In this document: one piece after another, positions 28,901 through 40,962 of the stretch
Numbering within the stretch: the stretch's first letter is position 1
Layout: every line of letters begins with the position of its first letter
Assembly: GCA_029339505.1 (NCBI GenBank)
Contig: JAQISU010000070.1
Coordinates: 1,235,501-1,299,500, forward strand
Reading direction: 5' to 3'
Source of the DNA: Unio delphinus
Lineage: Eukaryota; Mollusca; Bivalvia; Unionida; Unionidae
DNA: 64,000 nt
Made by a program: the position numbers and the translations under genes
The notes under the pieces: generated by a model
The model's database searches: none
The model's input: the letters and a program-made list of their open reading frames with translations, nothing else
What the model was told of the DNA's origin: nothing

Positions 28901-31900
28901 AAATAGCACCACACCTTGCAAAAAATTAAACACATGCAAATAACACATCTTGCCAGAAATTAAACAATCCAAATAGGACCACACCTTGCCAGAAATAAAA
29001 TACATCCAAACAGCATACACATCTTGAAAGAAATTAAACACATCTGAATAGCATCACACCTTGCCAGAAATTAAATACATCCAAATAACACCACACCTTG
29101 CCAGAAATTAAACACATCCAAATAGCACCACACCATGCCAGAAATAAAATACATCCAAACAGCATACACATCTTGAAAGAAATTAAACACATCTGAATAG
29201 CATCACACCTTGCCAGAAATTAAACACATCCAAATAACACCACACCTTGCCAGAAATAAAATACATCCAAACAGCATACACATCTTGAAAGAAATTAAAC
29301 ACATCTGAATAGCATCACACCTTGCCAGAAATAACACATCCAAATAGCACCACACCTTGCCAGAAATTAAACGCATCAAAATAGCACCACACCTTGCCAG
29401 AAATTAAACACATCAAAATAGCACCACACCTTGCCAGAAATTAAACACATCCAAACAGCATACACATCTTGAAAGAAATTAAACACATCTGAATAGCATC
29501 ACACCTTGCCAGAAATTAAACACATCCAAATAACACCACAACTTGCCAGAAATTAAACACATCCAAATAGCACCACACCTTGCCAGAAATAAAACATCCA
29601 AATAACACCACTTTGCCAGAAATTAAACACATCCAAATAACACACCTTGCCAGAAATTAAACACATCCAAATAGCACCACACCTTGCCAGAAATAAAACA
29701 CATCCAAATAACACCACACCTTGCCAGAAATTAAACACATCCGAATAGCACCACACCTTGCCAGAAATTAAACACATCCAAATAGCACGACACCTTGCCA
29801 GAAATTAAACACATCCAAATAACACCACACCTTGTCAGAAATTAAACACATGCAAAAAACACCACACCTTGCCAGAAATTAAATACATCCAAATAGCACC
29901 ACACCTTGCCAGAAATTAAACACATCCAAATAACACACCTTGCCAGAAATTAAACACATCCAAATAGGACCACACCTTGCCAGAAATAAAATACATCCAA
30001 ACAGCATACACATCTTGAATGAAATTAAACACATCTGAATAGTATCACACCTTGCCAGAAATTAAACACATCCAAATAACACCACACCTTGCCAGAAATT
30101 AAACACATCCAAATAGCACCACACCATGCCAGAAATAAAATACATCCAAACAGCATACACATCTTGAAAGAAATTAAACACATCTGAATAGCATCACACC
30201 TTGCCAGAAATTAAACACATCCAAATAACACCACACCTTGCCAGAAATTAAACACATCCAAATAGCACCACACCTTGCCAGAAATTAAACACATCAAAAT
30301 AGCACCACACCTTGCCAGAAATAAAACACATTCAAACAGCATACACATCTTGAAATAAATGAAACACATCTGAATAGCATCACACCTTGCCAGAAATTAA
30401 ACACATCCAAATAACACCACACCTTGCCAGAAATTAAACACATCCAAACAGCACCACACCTTGCCAGAAATAAAACACATCCAAATAACACCACACCTTG
30501 CCAGATATTAAACATACAAAACAGCACCACACCTTGCCATAAATTAAACACGTCCAAATAGGACCACACCTTGCCAGAAATAAAATACATCCAAACAGCA
30601 TACAAATCTTGCCAGAAATTAAACACATGCAAATAACACCACACCTTGCCAGAAATTAAACACATCCAAATAGGACCACACCTTGCCAGAAATAAAATAC
30701 ATCCAAACAGCATACACATCTTGAAAGAAATTAAACACATCTGAATAGCATCACACCTTGCCAGAAATTAAACACATCCAAATAACACCGCACCTTGCCA
30801 GAAATTAAACACATCCAAATAGCACCACACCTTGCCAGAAATAAAACAGATCCAAATAGCACCACACCTTGCCAGAAATTAAACACATCCAAATAATACC
30901 ACACCTTGCCAGAAATTAAACACATCCAAATAGCACCACACCTTGCCAGAAATTAAACACATCCAAATAACACCACACCTTGCCAGATATTAAACATACA
31001 AAACAGCACCACACCTTGCCATAAATTAAACACATCCAAATAGGACCACACCTTGCCAGAAATAAAATACATCCAAACAGCATACAAATCTTGCCAGAAA
31101 TTAAACACATGCAAATAACACCACACCTTGCCAGAAATTAAACACATCCAAATAACACCACACCTTGCCAGAAATTAAACACATCCAAATAGCACCACAC
31201 CTTGCCAGAAATAACACATCCAAATAGCACCACACCTTGCCAGAAATTAAACACATCAAAAAAGCACCACACCTTGCCAGAAATTAAACACATCAAAATA
31301 GCACCACACCTTGCCAGAAATAAAACACATCCAAACAGCATACACATCTTGAAAGAAATTAAACACATCTGAATAGCATCACACCTTGCCAGAAATTAAA
31401 CACATCCAAATAACACCACACCTTGCCAGAAATTAAACACATCAAAATAGCACCACACCTTGCCAGAAATAAAACACATTCAAACAGCATACACATCTTG
31501 AAATAAATTAAACACATCTGAATAGCATCACACCTTGCCAGAAATTAAACACATCCAAATAACACCACACCTTGCCAGAAATTAAACACATCCAAATAGC
31601 ACCACACCTTGCCAGAAATAAAACACATCCGAATAGCACCACACCTTGCCAGAAATTAAACACATCCAAATAACACCACACCTTGCCAGAAATTAAACAC
31701 ATCCAAATAGCACCACACCTTGCCAGAAATAACACATCCAAATAGCACCACACCTTGCCAGAAATTAAACACATCAAAAAAGCACCACACCTTCCCAGAA
31801 ATTAAACACATCAAAATAGCACCACACTTTGCCAGAAATAAAACACATCCAAATAACACCACACCTTGCCAGAAATTAAACACATCCAAATAACACCACA

Positions 31901-34560
31901 CCTTGCCAGATATTAAACATACAAAACAGCACCACACCTTGCCATAAATTAAACACATCCAAATAGGACCACACCTTGCCAGAAATAAAATACATCCAAA
32001 CAGCATACAAATCTTGCCAGAAATTAAACACATGCAAATAACACCACACCTTGCCAGAAATTAAACACATCCAAATAGGACCACACCTTGCCAGAAATAA
32101 AATACATCCAAACAGCATACACATCTTGAAAGAAATTAAATACATCTGAATCGCATCACACCTTGCCAGAAATTAAACACATCCAAATAACACCACACCT
32201 TGCCAGAAATTAAACACATCCAAATAACACACCTTGCCAGAAATTAAACACATGCAAACACCACACCTTGCCAGAAATTAAACACATCCAAATAGGACCA
32301 CACCTTGACAGAAATAAAATACATCCAAACAGCATACACATCTTGAAAGAAATTAAACACATCTGAATAGCATCACACCTTGCCAGAAATTAAACACATC
32401 CAAATAACACCACACCTTGCCAGAAATTAAACACATCCAAATAGCACCACACCTTGCAAAAAATTAAACACATGCAAATAACACATCTTGCCAGAAATTA
32501 AACAATCCAAATAGGACCACACCTTGCCAGAAATAAAATACATCCAAACAGCATACACATCTTGAAAGAAATTAAACACATCTGAATAGCGTCACACCTT
32601 GCCAGAAATTAAATACATCCAAATAACACCACACCTTGCCAGAAATTAAACACATCCAAATAGCACCACACCATGCCAGAAATAAAATACATCCAAACAG
32701 CATACACATCTTGAAAGAAATTAAACACATCTGAATAGCATCACACCTTGCCAGAAATTAAACACATCCAAATAACACCACACCTTGCCAGAAATTAAAC
32801 ACATCCAAATAGCACCACACCTTGCCAGAAATAAAACACATCCAAATAGCACCACACCTTGCCATAAATTAAACACATCCAAATAAGACCACACCTTGCC
32901 AGAAATAACACATCCAAATAGCACCACACCTTGCCAGAAATTAAACACATCAAAATAGCACCACACCTTGCCAGAAATTAAACACATCAAAATAGCACCA
33001 CACCTTGCCAGAAATTAAACACATCCAAACAGCATACACATCTTGAAAGAAATTAAACACATCTGAATAGCATCACACCTTGCCAGAAATTAAACACATC
33101 CAAATAACACCACAACTTGCCAGAAATTAAACACATCCAAATAGCACCACACCTTGCCAGAAATAAAACATCCAAATAACACCACTTTGCCAGAAATTAA
33201 ACACATCCAAATAACACACCTTGCCAGAAATTAAACACATCCAAATAGCACCACACCTTGCCAGAAATAAAACACATCCAAATAACACCACACCTTGCCA
33301 GAAATTAAACACATCCAAATAGCACCACACCTTGCCAGAAATTAAACACATCCAAATAACACCCCACCTTGCCAGAAATTAAACACATCCAAATAGCACG
33401 ACACCTTGCCAGAAATTAAACACATCCAAATAACACCACACCTTGTCAGAAATTAAACACATGCAAATAACACCACACCTTGCCAGAAATTAAATACATC
33501 CAAATAGCACCACACCTTGCCAGAAATTAAACACATCCAAATAACACCACACCTTGCCAGAAATTAAACACATCCAAATAGGACCACACCTTGCCAGAAA
33601 TAAAATACATCCAAACAGCATACACATCTTGAAAGAAATTAAACACATCTGAATAGTATCACACCTTGCCAGAAATTAAACACATCCAAATAACACCACA
33701 CCTTGCCAAAAATTAAACACATCCAAATAGCACCACACCATGCCAGAAATAAAATACATCCAAACAGCATACACATCTTGAAAGAAATTAAACACATCTG
33801 AATAGCATCACACCTTGCCAGAAATTAAACACATCCAAATAACACCACACCTTGCCAGAAATTAAACACATCCAAATAGCACCACACCTTGCCAGAAATA
33901 AAACACATCCAAATAGCACCACACCTTGCCAGAAATTAAACACATCCAAATAACACCACACCTTGCCAGAAATTAAACACATCCAAATAGCACCACACCT
34001 TGCCAGAAATAACACATCCAAATAGCACCACACCTTGCCAGAAATTAAACACATCAAAAAAGCACCACACCTTGCCAGAAATTAAACACATCAAAATAGC
34101 ACCACACCTTGCCAGAAATAAAACACATCCAAACAGCATACACATCTTGAAAGAAATTAAACACATCTGAATAGCATCACACCTTGCCAGAAATTAAACA
34201 CATCCAAATAACACCACACCTTGCCAGAAATTAAACACATCCAAATAGCACCACACCTTGCCAGAAATAAAACACATCTAAATAACACCACACCTTGCCA
34301 GATATTAAACATACAAAACAGCACCACATCTTGCCATAAATTAAACACATCCAAATAGGACCAGACCTTGCCAGAAATAAAATACATCCAAACAGCATAC
34401 AAATCTTGCCAGAAATTAAACACATGCAAATAACACCACACCTTGCCAGAAATTAAACACATCCAAATAGGACCACACCATGCCAGAAATAAAATACATC
34501 CAAACAGCATACACATCTTGAAAGAAATTAAACACATCTGAATAGCATCACACCTTGCCA
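25986..34560. repeat. Right satellite domain, 3.4-3.6 kb higher-order units
   Basis: The AAATAACACACC marker starts at 21672, 25256, 28684 and 32222, so successive units are 3,584, 3,428 and 3,538 bp. Segments around 26385-27240 and 30294-31147 match at an offset of 3,909 bp, while 28118-28607 matches 31656-32145 at 3,538 bp. The second copy therefore lacks about 371 bp, ten monomers, near 31140-31500. Divergence between units is clearly greater than between blocks A and B. Confidence 0.75.
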
Positions 34561-34739
34561 GAAATTAAACACATCCAAATAACACCACACCTTGCCAGAA
34601 ATTAAACACATCCAAATAGCACCACACCTTGCCATAAATTAAACACATCCAAACAGCATACACATCTTGCCAGAAATTAAACACATCCAAATAACACCAC
34701 ACCTTGCCAGAAATTAAACACATCCAAACAGCATACAAA

Positions 34740-35010
34740 TCTTGCCAGAAATTAAACACATCCAAATAACACCACACCTTGCCAGAAATTAAACACATCC
34801 AAATAACACCACACCTTGCCAGAAATTAAACACATCCAAGTAACACCACACCTTGCCAGAAATTAAACACATCCAAATAACACCACACCTTGCCAGAAAT
34901 TAAACACATCCAAATAACACCACACCTTGCCAGAAATTAAACACATCCAAGTAACACCACACCTTGCTATAAATTAAACACATCCAAGTAACACCACACC
35001 TTGCCATAAA
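34740..35010. repeat. Homogeneous right edge of the satellite
   Basis: The last seven or so units are almost pure consensus 37-bp monomers with little of the variant order seen elsewhere, apart from CATCCAAGTAAC and TTGCCATAAA changes at the very end. The array stops at TTGCCATAAA (35001-35010). Confidence 0.8.
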
Positions 35011-35447
35011 CTCCTAAAACTTAACACTGTCCTATTCTATTTACTGGTTATCACGCATGCATTCTCCCTAAAAATAGATTTGTTGCATTGCAGATGGCAG
35101 AACTTGATTACATTTATTTTACAAATACCAAGTTGTTACAATAGATTACAAGTAGTATAGTTGGACATAACTTTGGAACAGTCAGAAATGCCTGGACTCC
35201 CATTTCAGTGATTAAATAATAAACCGTGATGTGTGTTACTTTTGCATACTGAATATGAATATTAATGTGTTTTATGTGCTGCAACATTTAAACATTGCCA
35301 ACCACTGGAGCTACACATAAATAGTACACATATAGGTTTTAGAGTGTCATACCAGCAATGAAATAAATAATATTATATGTTATCAAAAATGTAATAAAAT
35401 CTTCAAAAGAAAGATCTCAAGAAATATGACAAGAAAAAAATGGTTCA
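35011..35447. other. Non-coding right flank of the satellite
   Basis: No gene, tandem repeat or mobile element recognised in this AT-rich stretch. Confidence 0.55.
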
Positions 35448-35720
35448 ATGGATGAATCTTCAATTGCACCAACAAATGGTATTACTGTAAACATGGATAC
35501 AATTTGTGATTCAATCCAATTACATCTGACTGTGCATCATATTCCAAACACTACACGGAAAACATTTCCTATACTTTTCGAAGGACATAACGAGACCTAT
35601 AGTTTAATAGAACTAGCTGCTCCAGTTTTACTCGTTTCAGAATTTAACTCCAAAATAGCTTCAGAGAACATATATGCCATTCACGAATCTATTCAACGTT
35701 ACATTTCATCCATATTTTAA
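35448..35720 (+). CDS. Small unrecognised ORF (90 aa), possible exon or decayed fragment
   Basis: An ATG-to-TAA frame of 90 residues in otherwise stop-rich DNA. The composition is protein-like and not low-complexity (it includes FPILFEGHNETYSLIELAA), but I recognise no family, signal peptide or membrane segment. There is no obvious consensus splice acceptor directly upstream. Its last 13 codons, including the stop, form the first unit of the 43-bp minisatellite that follows. It could be a small gene, a terminal exon or a fragment of a dead transposon gene. Confidence 0.25.
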   Translation: MDESSIAPTNGITVNMDTICDSIQLHLTVHHIPNTTRKTFPILFEGHNETYSLIELAAPVLLVSEFNSKIASENIYAIHESIQRYISSIF

Positions 35721-36404
35721 CATTCACAAATCTATTCAATGTTACATTTCATCCATATTTTAACTTTCACGAATCTATTCAACGTTACATTTCATCCATA
35801 TTTTAACATTCACGAATCTATTCAATGTTACATTTCATCCATATTTTAACTTTCACAAATCTATTCAATGTTACATTTCATCCATATTTTAACATTCACG
35901 AATCTATTCAATGTTACATTTCATCCATATTTTAACTTTCACGAATCTATTCAATGTTACATTTCATCCATATTTTAACTTTCACAAATCTATTCAATGT
36001 TACATTTCATCCATATTTTAACATTCACGAATCTATTCAATGTTACATTTCATCCATATTTTAACTTTCACAAATCTATTCAATGTTACATTTCATCCAT
36101 ATTTTAACTTTCACAAATCTATTCAATGTTACATTTCATCCATATTTTAACATTCACGAATCTATTCAATGTTACATTTCATCCATATTTTAACTTTCAC
36201 AAATCTATTCAATGTTACATTTCATCCATATTTTAACTTTCAAAAATCTATTCAATGTTACATTTCATCCATATTTTAACATTCACGAATCTATTCAATG
36301 TTACATTTCATCCATATTTTAACATTCATGAATCTATTCAATGTTACATTTCATCCATATTTTAACATTCACGAATCTATTCAAGGTTACATTTCATATT
36401 TTAA
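35678..36404. repeat. 43-bp minisatellite, 17 copies
   Basis: Seventeen tandem units whose core reads CAATGTTACATTTCATCCAT and ends ATTTTAA. Sixteen are about 43 bp and the last has a 4-bp deletion (727 bp in total). Units alternate between CATTCACGAATC and CTTTCACAAATC starts, suggesting partial two-unit homogenisation. The first unit is the 3' end of the ORF at 35448-35720. Confidence 0.95.
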
Positions 36405-37178
36405 TACTCTGGACCATGTCATAGACCTGGATTGGTATTATGAAAACAATATGAAACCCTGGGGGACACAAAAATAACAAACCCTGGGGGGCACAAAAAT
36501 AACAAGCCAAAAAAAATGAGTTTAATATTAAGCAATACAATTGTAAATATCTACAAGAAATAGAATACACAGTTCATGTACTTGTAATTATGAAAAATAT
36601 AAATTTCTCAAGAGTTTTCTAGCCACTAGATATTTAACCCTACTTAAGGATATTTCTGGTTTTTATGTTTCTACTGCTGATCACTGGCTGCATGATGTTT
36701 GTCATTTAAAACCCAGCTGCACAATGATTGTCATTAAAAACCCAGCTGCAATGATGATTGTCATTAAAAACCCTGCTGTAACAATAGGTCATGATAATAT
36801 AGATGTCACATGACCAACAATAGGTCATGACAATAAAAATGTCACATGACCAATGATGTGGCTACACTGGGGAGCCAGGGATATATAAACTTTGCACCAA
36901 CAAGACATGGTGATCATTTCCCTCTGTTGAGTTACAGATAACAAAATCGGTCAGGGACCAGAGGTGACTAGACATCCAAGCAGGGATGGTATGCTTCCAG
37001 ATTCTATCAGGCATTACCTTTAAAAACTCTGCAACAGAAGCATTTAAACTGTAGAAGTAGATGTTACAACCAAACATTCTCCTCTCTGTTCTGTAGTACA
37101 AAAGTCAGTCACTAGCATACATTACAATTTTGAATAAGCCACATTTTACCGTAACATTCCATTTTTTAAAAAATTAAG
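36405..37178. other. Non-coding DNA with small tandem duplications
   Basis: It contains two copies of an AAACCCTGGGGGACACAAAA unit (about 36453-36506), about three copies of a TTGTCATTAAAAACCCAGCT unit (about 36698-36780) and two copies of a CAATAGGTCATGA...GTCACATGACC unit (about 36783-36852). No convincing coding exon; the 79-aa reverse ORF at 36862-37101 has no recognisable similarity. Confidence 0.55.
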
Positions 37179-37186
37179 TCAATACC

Positions 37187-37890
37187 TAGTGTTGTTCCGA
37201 TTATCGATTATAATCGATCATCAGTTGGTTGAGCAGATAATCGATTGTGAAGTCCATAATCGATTGTGTGTAAAGGGAGACTACTTTTTAGGTGTATGCA
37301 AAGCACAAAGGTTAGTAAAATTACCAGCCACTAAAGTTGACCTGAAATTTATTAATTACCTTCACAACTACAAATATTAAACCTTATGATTCATAATTAG
37401 GAATATATAGTCATTATTACATGGTAAAGTTGTTAAATTGTTGAGTTAATACATTTAAACACATTTTGTGGATTTGTTTCAGTCAAATTGCAACATCTTT
37501 TGTAGTATTTATAAACAATGACAAACGAGAAATACATGTCATTCTATACTTTAAATTATAGACCCATTACATGTGAACGAAAACATTTCGGGGGATTGTA
37601 GCTGTATTTCAGTTACATTTGCCTGATCAGCCATAAAAAGTTGCCTTCATTTATCAAAGTTGTGGAACAAAAGTAACACATAATGTAATATTATTGTCAG
37701 GTTAAAGTATACATGTCATTAAAAGAGATTACTCCTGTACATTTATAATCATATTTTTGAACTCTTGATCAAAGATATAACTGTTCAACAAAAATTAAAA
37801 TTTGCTCATAGTAACCGATTATAATCAATGATCAGTTGGTTAAGGGGAACCGATTATCGATTATGAATTTCTGACCGATTCCCATCACTA
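37187..37890. mobile_element. hAT-like non-autonomous element (MITE), 704 bp, with 8-bp TSD
   Basis: The element starts TAGTGTTGTTCCGATTATCG and ends ACCGATTCCCATCACTA, giving imperfect terminal inverted repeats of the TAGTG-TG type with ATCGATTATAATCGAT-like subterminal sequence at both ends. It is flanked by a perfect 8-bp direct repeat TCAATACC at 37179-37186 and 37891-37898. An 8-bp target duplication with a TAGTG-type end is characteristic of the hAT superfamily. There is no transposase inside; the 63-aa ORF at 37189 covers the left end and is not a gene. Confidence 0.88.
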
Positions 37891-38921
37891 TCAATACCCA
37901 TGTAAAAGTTTGGAGAAAAGTAATTTATTTATAAAGTATAAGTATCACTTTCTAAGCAGAAATTTCTCATGTCTGATTTTCTGGGCTTTTTATAGTCTGT
38001 CAAAATATTAGTTCACTCATCTGTCATATGTGAAACATTCCTGAGGCCGATACATCCATCCATGCATGCTTGCTTCTGCACCCCCCACCCCCACCCATAG
38101 ATTTGGAGGGGGTTTGACCAACATGCCTTTATCCAGTAGTGGTACAGTATATTTCGATGTAACAGGAGAGAGATGTTGCTATTTTTAGTTAGATGAACCA
38201 TAGCAGTCTTTGAAAAAAATGAATCTGGATCTGCCTATGACATTCATAAACACTACATCCATGTTGATTTGAAATGGATGAGTGCACTGTAAATTTAAAC
38301 ATGAATTTCTTTGTATTTGGGTGTACCACACCTGACATGTTCATGTTGTCTAAATCACAATGTCAGTAAATGGATACAGTCTGATTTCCTGTTACTAGCT
38401 TATTATTCAGATCTCGAAACCAGTTGTTTCTACATTTGCATAGTCTACACACACACATGCTTGCACTAAAAGAAAGATGGATGCATGCACAAACACAAAG
38501 AGAAAAAAGAAACAAATCTATAATTGTTTTATTTTGTCAATTTATTTTGTGATTCACATTGTAATTTACATTTTCATTCACGTCTCAAAAACAGGTTCAT
38601 CTAATGTTGTATTAACACATGCATAACAGGCATGAAAATATGCATGTTGATCCCGATCTAGCATTACATAATCTGCTTATTTGGTCAGCTCTATCCTGGT
38701 ACAACCAACAGACCAAGCTTGATTTGTTAGCACATTATTTCCTTTATCAGATAGGATCAACATTTTGTTACACTTTACAGTTTGGTGTTCATTAAATATG
38801 AACAAACAAGTAAAAGTAATTCACAAAGTTACAAGAATTAAACAGAAATTATACACTAAATATTATCGATAATATTTACTCGACATCATCTGATTGATAC
38901 CTGAGCCTAAGGTCAGCTAGG

Positions 38922-39040
38922 GCCGGCTGGCTTGGTGTATCCCTGGGCAATGTACTCTACTCAAACTGCCAAAATAACCTACATTTGTTGTTGTGCAATA
39001 AAACACCAAACCAAACCAATCCTGAGCTGAATACATTGTG
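38922..39040 (+). mobile_element. Truncated SINE-like 3' end
   Basis: A GC-richer island, GGCTGGCTTGGTGTATCCCT, followed by a GTTGTGCAATAAAACACC segment and a tail of CAAACC repeats at about 39006-39020. The layout (short conserved domain ending in AAAACACC plus a simple tail) is what I know from molluscan tRNA-derived SINEs. The 5' tRNA part is missing. The class is an inference. Confidence 0.5.
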
Positions 39041-39130
39041 ACTATTAAAATGTATAAATCTGTTAACAGACACATAAATACTGCATTACTAACCTTAAAA
39101 CATTTAAGCAACATTTACAATGAGGTGATG

Positions 39131-39225
39131 AAGCAGGTGGCTGAGTGGTCTAACAGATCGCCTTAACAGATAACACATCTCACATCCATCCATATGGAAT
39201 CAAACCTTGGGCTTGGCTAAAGTTG
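39131..39225 (+). mobile_element. Degenerate tRNA-derived SINE head
   Basis: GCAGGTGGCTGAGTGGTCTA resembles the 5' end of a class II (Ser/Leu-type) tRNA with a pol III A box (TGGCTGAGTGG). About 55 bp further on, TATGGAATCAAACCT is a decayed B box (GGTTCGAATCC consensus). The intervening arms do not fold as a functional tRNA, so this is a SINE relic rather than a tRNA gene. Confidence 0.5.
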
Positions 39226-40822
39226 GTAATCTTGCAAGGTCCACTCCAATTTCCAATGATTGTAGGATTATTTATAATATCTAAAAAAAAAAAATCACGT
39301 CGCATGTGCAAGCACTACTTTTTGTCTATATTAAATCCCTGTCAAATTAAAGACTAATTTCCTAAACTTTAAATTTTAGACCAAAACCTACTTGTGTAGA
39401 AACGGTTTGATTTTGTCAGCAATCAATAACTCGAATCAAGAAAATATTCAAAAGAAAATTTCCAGTGTGTGTGTGTATTTGTGATATTAAACTTAAAATC
39501 ACAGCTAAACCAACAAGTGGGTACCTATACATTTTTTACATTCTCTTTTGCATGCCTTAATTTTAGTCTCTATGCATTTCATAATTTCATTATTTGTAAT
39601 CCTTTATTTAAGCTGATCCCAGCTTCTAAACTAGACACATCACAATGAAGAATTAAGGAAAAGGGAGCTAACTCACAATTTTCACGATCAACTGATACCA
39701 GTACTTTTCTGCAATAATTGGGCTTATATGATTATATATTGTTGATATGATGTTAAATGCTAACTCACCAATTCTATACAGACAATTAGTAACAATTTCT
39801 CTCCTACATTTCTATGTATAGACCTTTTATGTAAATTGATTCTAAACTAGCTTAAGAAAATGGACAGGAATCCATATATATTTTTAAGATACTGGAGTAT
39901 TTGAACACTTGTCTACTGTGAATTCATTTTTATCACATGACTACGATGTTATTTATGTTTATACACCCATATAATAATTTTCATATATGTAATACATATG
40001 ACATCATAAATGACACCATCACATCATGCAAGAGAACAGATTAAAGGTTAAGACATATGAATGTATTTCATGGTCATTTCAACAGACACTAATTTGCAGC
40101 ATGGTAAAATAAAATCATAATTTTTATCATGCAATAAACTGAATCGACACTCGTACTCATTTTAAATGAAATTCATGAAACTCAATGGATAGTCTGAATC
40201 TTTTGCTTTCAGAATCAGAAATGAATTTATATTTTCAAGGATTTTTATTTTTGTGGCCATTTCATCAATATTTACATCAATGGAGTGGAAGAGTCTTCAC
40301 AAAAGAATCATACGATTTTTTGTCTAAAAATTAATTGATGAACCATGAAATCAACAAATATTGGTACCCACTGAAAGTTGAAATATAACTGGTATGCAAT
40401 GAAAAAACAGTGAATGCATAGTATTTCAAAATATCAAATTTTGAAGAAATTATAAAATTTTACAATTAATCATATTGAAAGTAAACAACAATATACAAAT
40501 AACATGAAGTTCCAATGTATTGTGAATAAAAAGGCACTGCAGCAAGATGTAATTAAATGATCAACTTTGAACAGATGCATGCAAAGTAAGCCCGTTTCCT
40601 GATTCAGATCTTGAAATAAAAGTGGACGGTTATCTTCTGGCAAATACATACTTACAAACCAAATAACAAAAATGATACAGAATTCAAAACAGTCAAAAAG
40701 GCACATTGTTAAGATACATGAATTAACTAATTCTATTCTGGAAGACAAGATTAATTTATACTGACACAATAAAACTGTATACCATATATACTCGCTTATA
40801 AGACACATCCAACTGCAAACTA

Positions 40823-40873
40823 CATAGACCCAGATCTGCCATTGCATAATGTGTCTGCAGATCTGTGTCTATG
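40823..40873. repeat. Short hairpin repeat, copy 1
   Basis: Inverted repeat with arms CATAGACCCAGATCTGC and GCAGATCTGTGTCTATG, 15 of 17 paired, around a loop containing CATTGCATAATGTGT. The same hairpin, diverged, occurs at 40902, 44200 and 53283. Confidence 0.7.
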
Positions 40874-40901
40874 CAGATTGTTAAGAGTAATCAGTACAAC
40901 A

Positions 40902-40962
40902 AACAACATAAACCCTGATCTGATAGCACTTTATGCTATGGCAGATCTGGATCTTTGTTGTT
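40902..40962. repeat. Short hairpin repeat, copy 2
   Basis: Inverted repeat opening AACAACATAAACCCTGATCT and closing AGATCTGGATCTTTGTTGTT, with a central TAGCACTTTATGCTA. It lies 29 bp from copy 1 and has the same AGATCTG core. Confidence 0.6.

Larger units (their letters stand above)
3322..35010. repeat. Large 37-bp satellite array with higher-order structure
   Basis: About 31.7 kb of uninterrupted head-to-tail copies of a 37-bp monomer, roughly 850 units. The consensus begins CCTTGCCAGAAATTAAACAC and continues ATCCAAATAACACCACA. Recurrent variants are AAATAAAACAC for AAATTAAACAC, a shortened AAATAACACATCC form, CATGCAAATAAC, a GATATTAAACATACAAAAC form, and CTTGAAAGAAATTAAACAC followed by ATCTGAATAGCATCACA. 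The order of variants recurs over kilobases and defines higher-order repeats. No other element interrupts the array. The plus strand is strongly A/C-rich (about 17 A, 12 C, 6 T and 2 G per monomer). The many reverse-strand ORFs (MCLISGKVWCYLDV...) come from this repeat; nothing suggests they are expressed. The monomer matches no satellite I can name. Confidence 0.98.
37899..40790. other. Non-coding DNA with SINE remnants
   Basis: No supported exon. The only structures seen are the two retroposon remnants listed separately (38922-39040 and 39131-39225). Small ORFs here (62-65 aa) have no family resemblance and no splice-bounded structure. Confidence 0.55.

Noticed and set aside
3268..34798. 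More than a hundred reverse-strand ORFs of 60-148 residues (MCLISGKVWCYLDV...)
   Set aside because: All are translations of the 37-bp satellite in different registers, with frequent stops, no non-repeat coding part and no splice or promoter context.
3322..35010. CRISPR-like array (37-bp repeat)
   Set aside because: Repeats are head to tail with no unique spacers, there are no cas genes, and the DNA is eukaryotic.
3322..35010. Centromere or telomere identity of the satellite
   Set aside because: No telomere motif and no CENP-B-box-like sequence seen; higher-order structure alone does not prove a centromere.
40470..40847. 125-residue reverse ORF
   Set aside because: It is Cys/Leu/Phe-rich without family resemblance and its start lies in a hairpin repeat.
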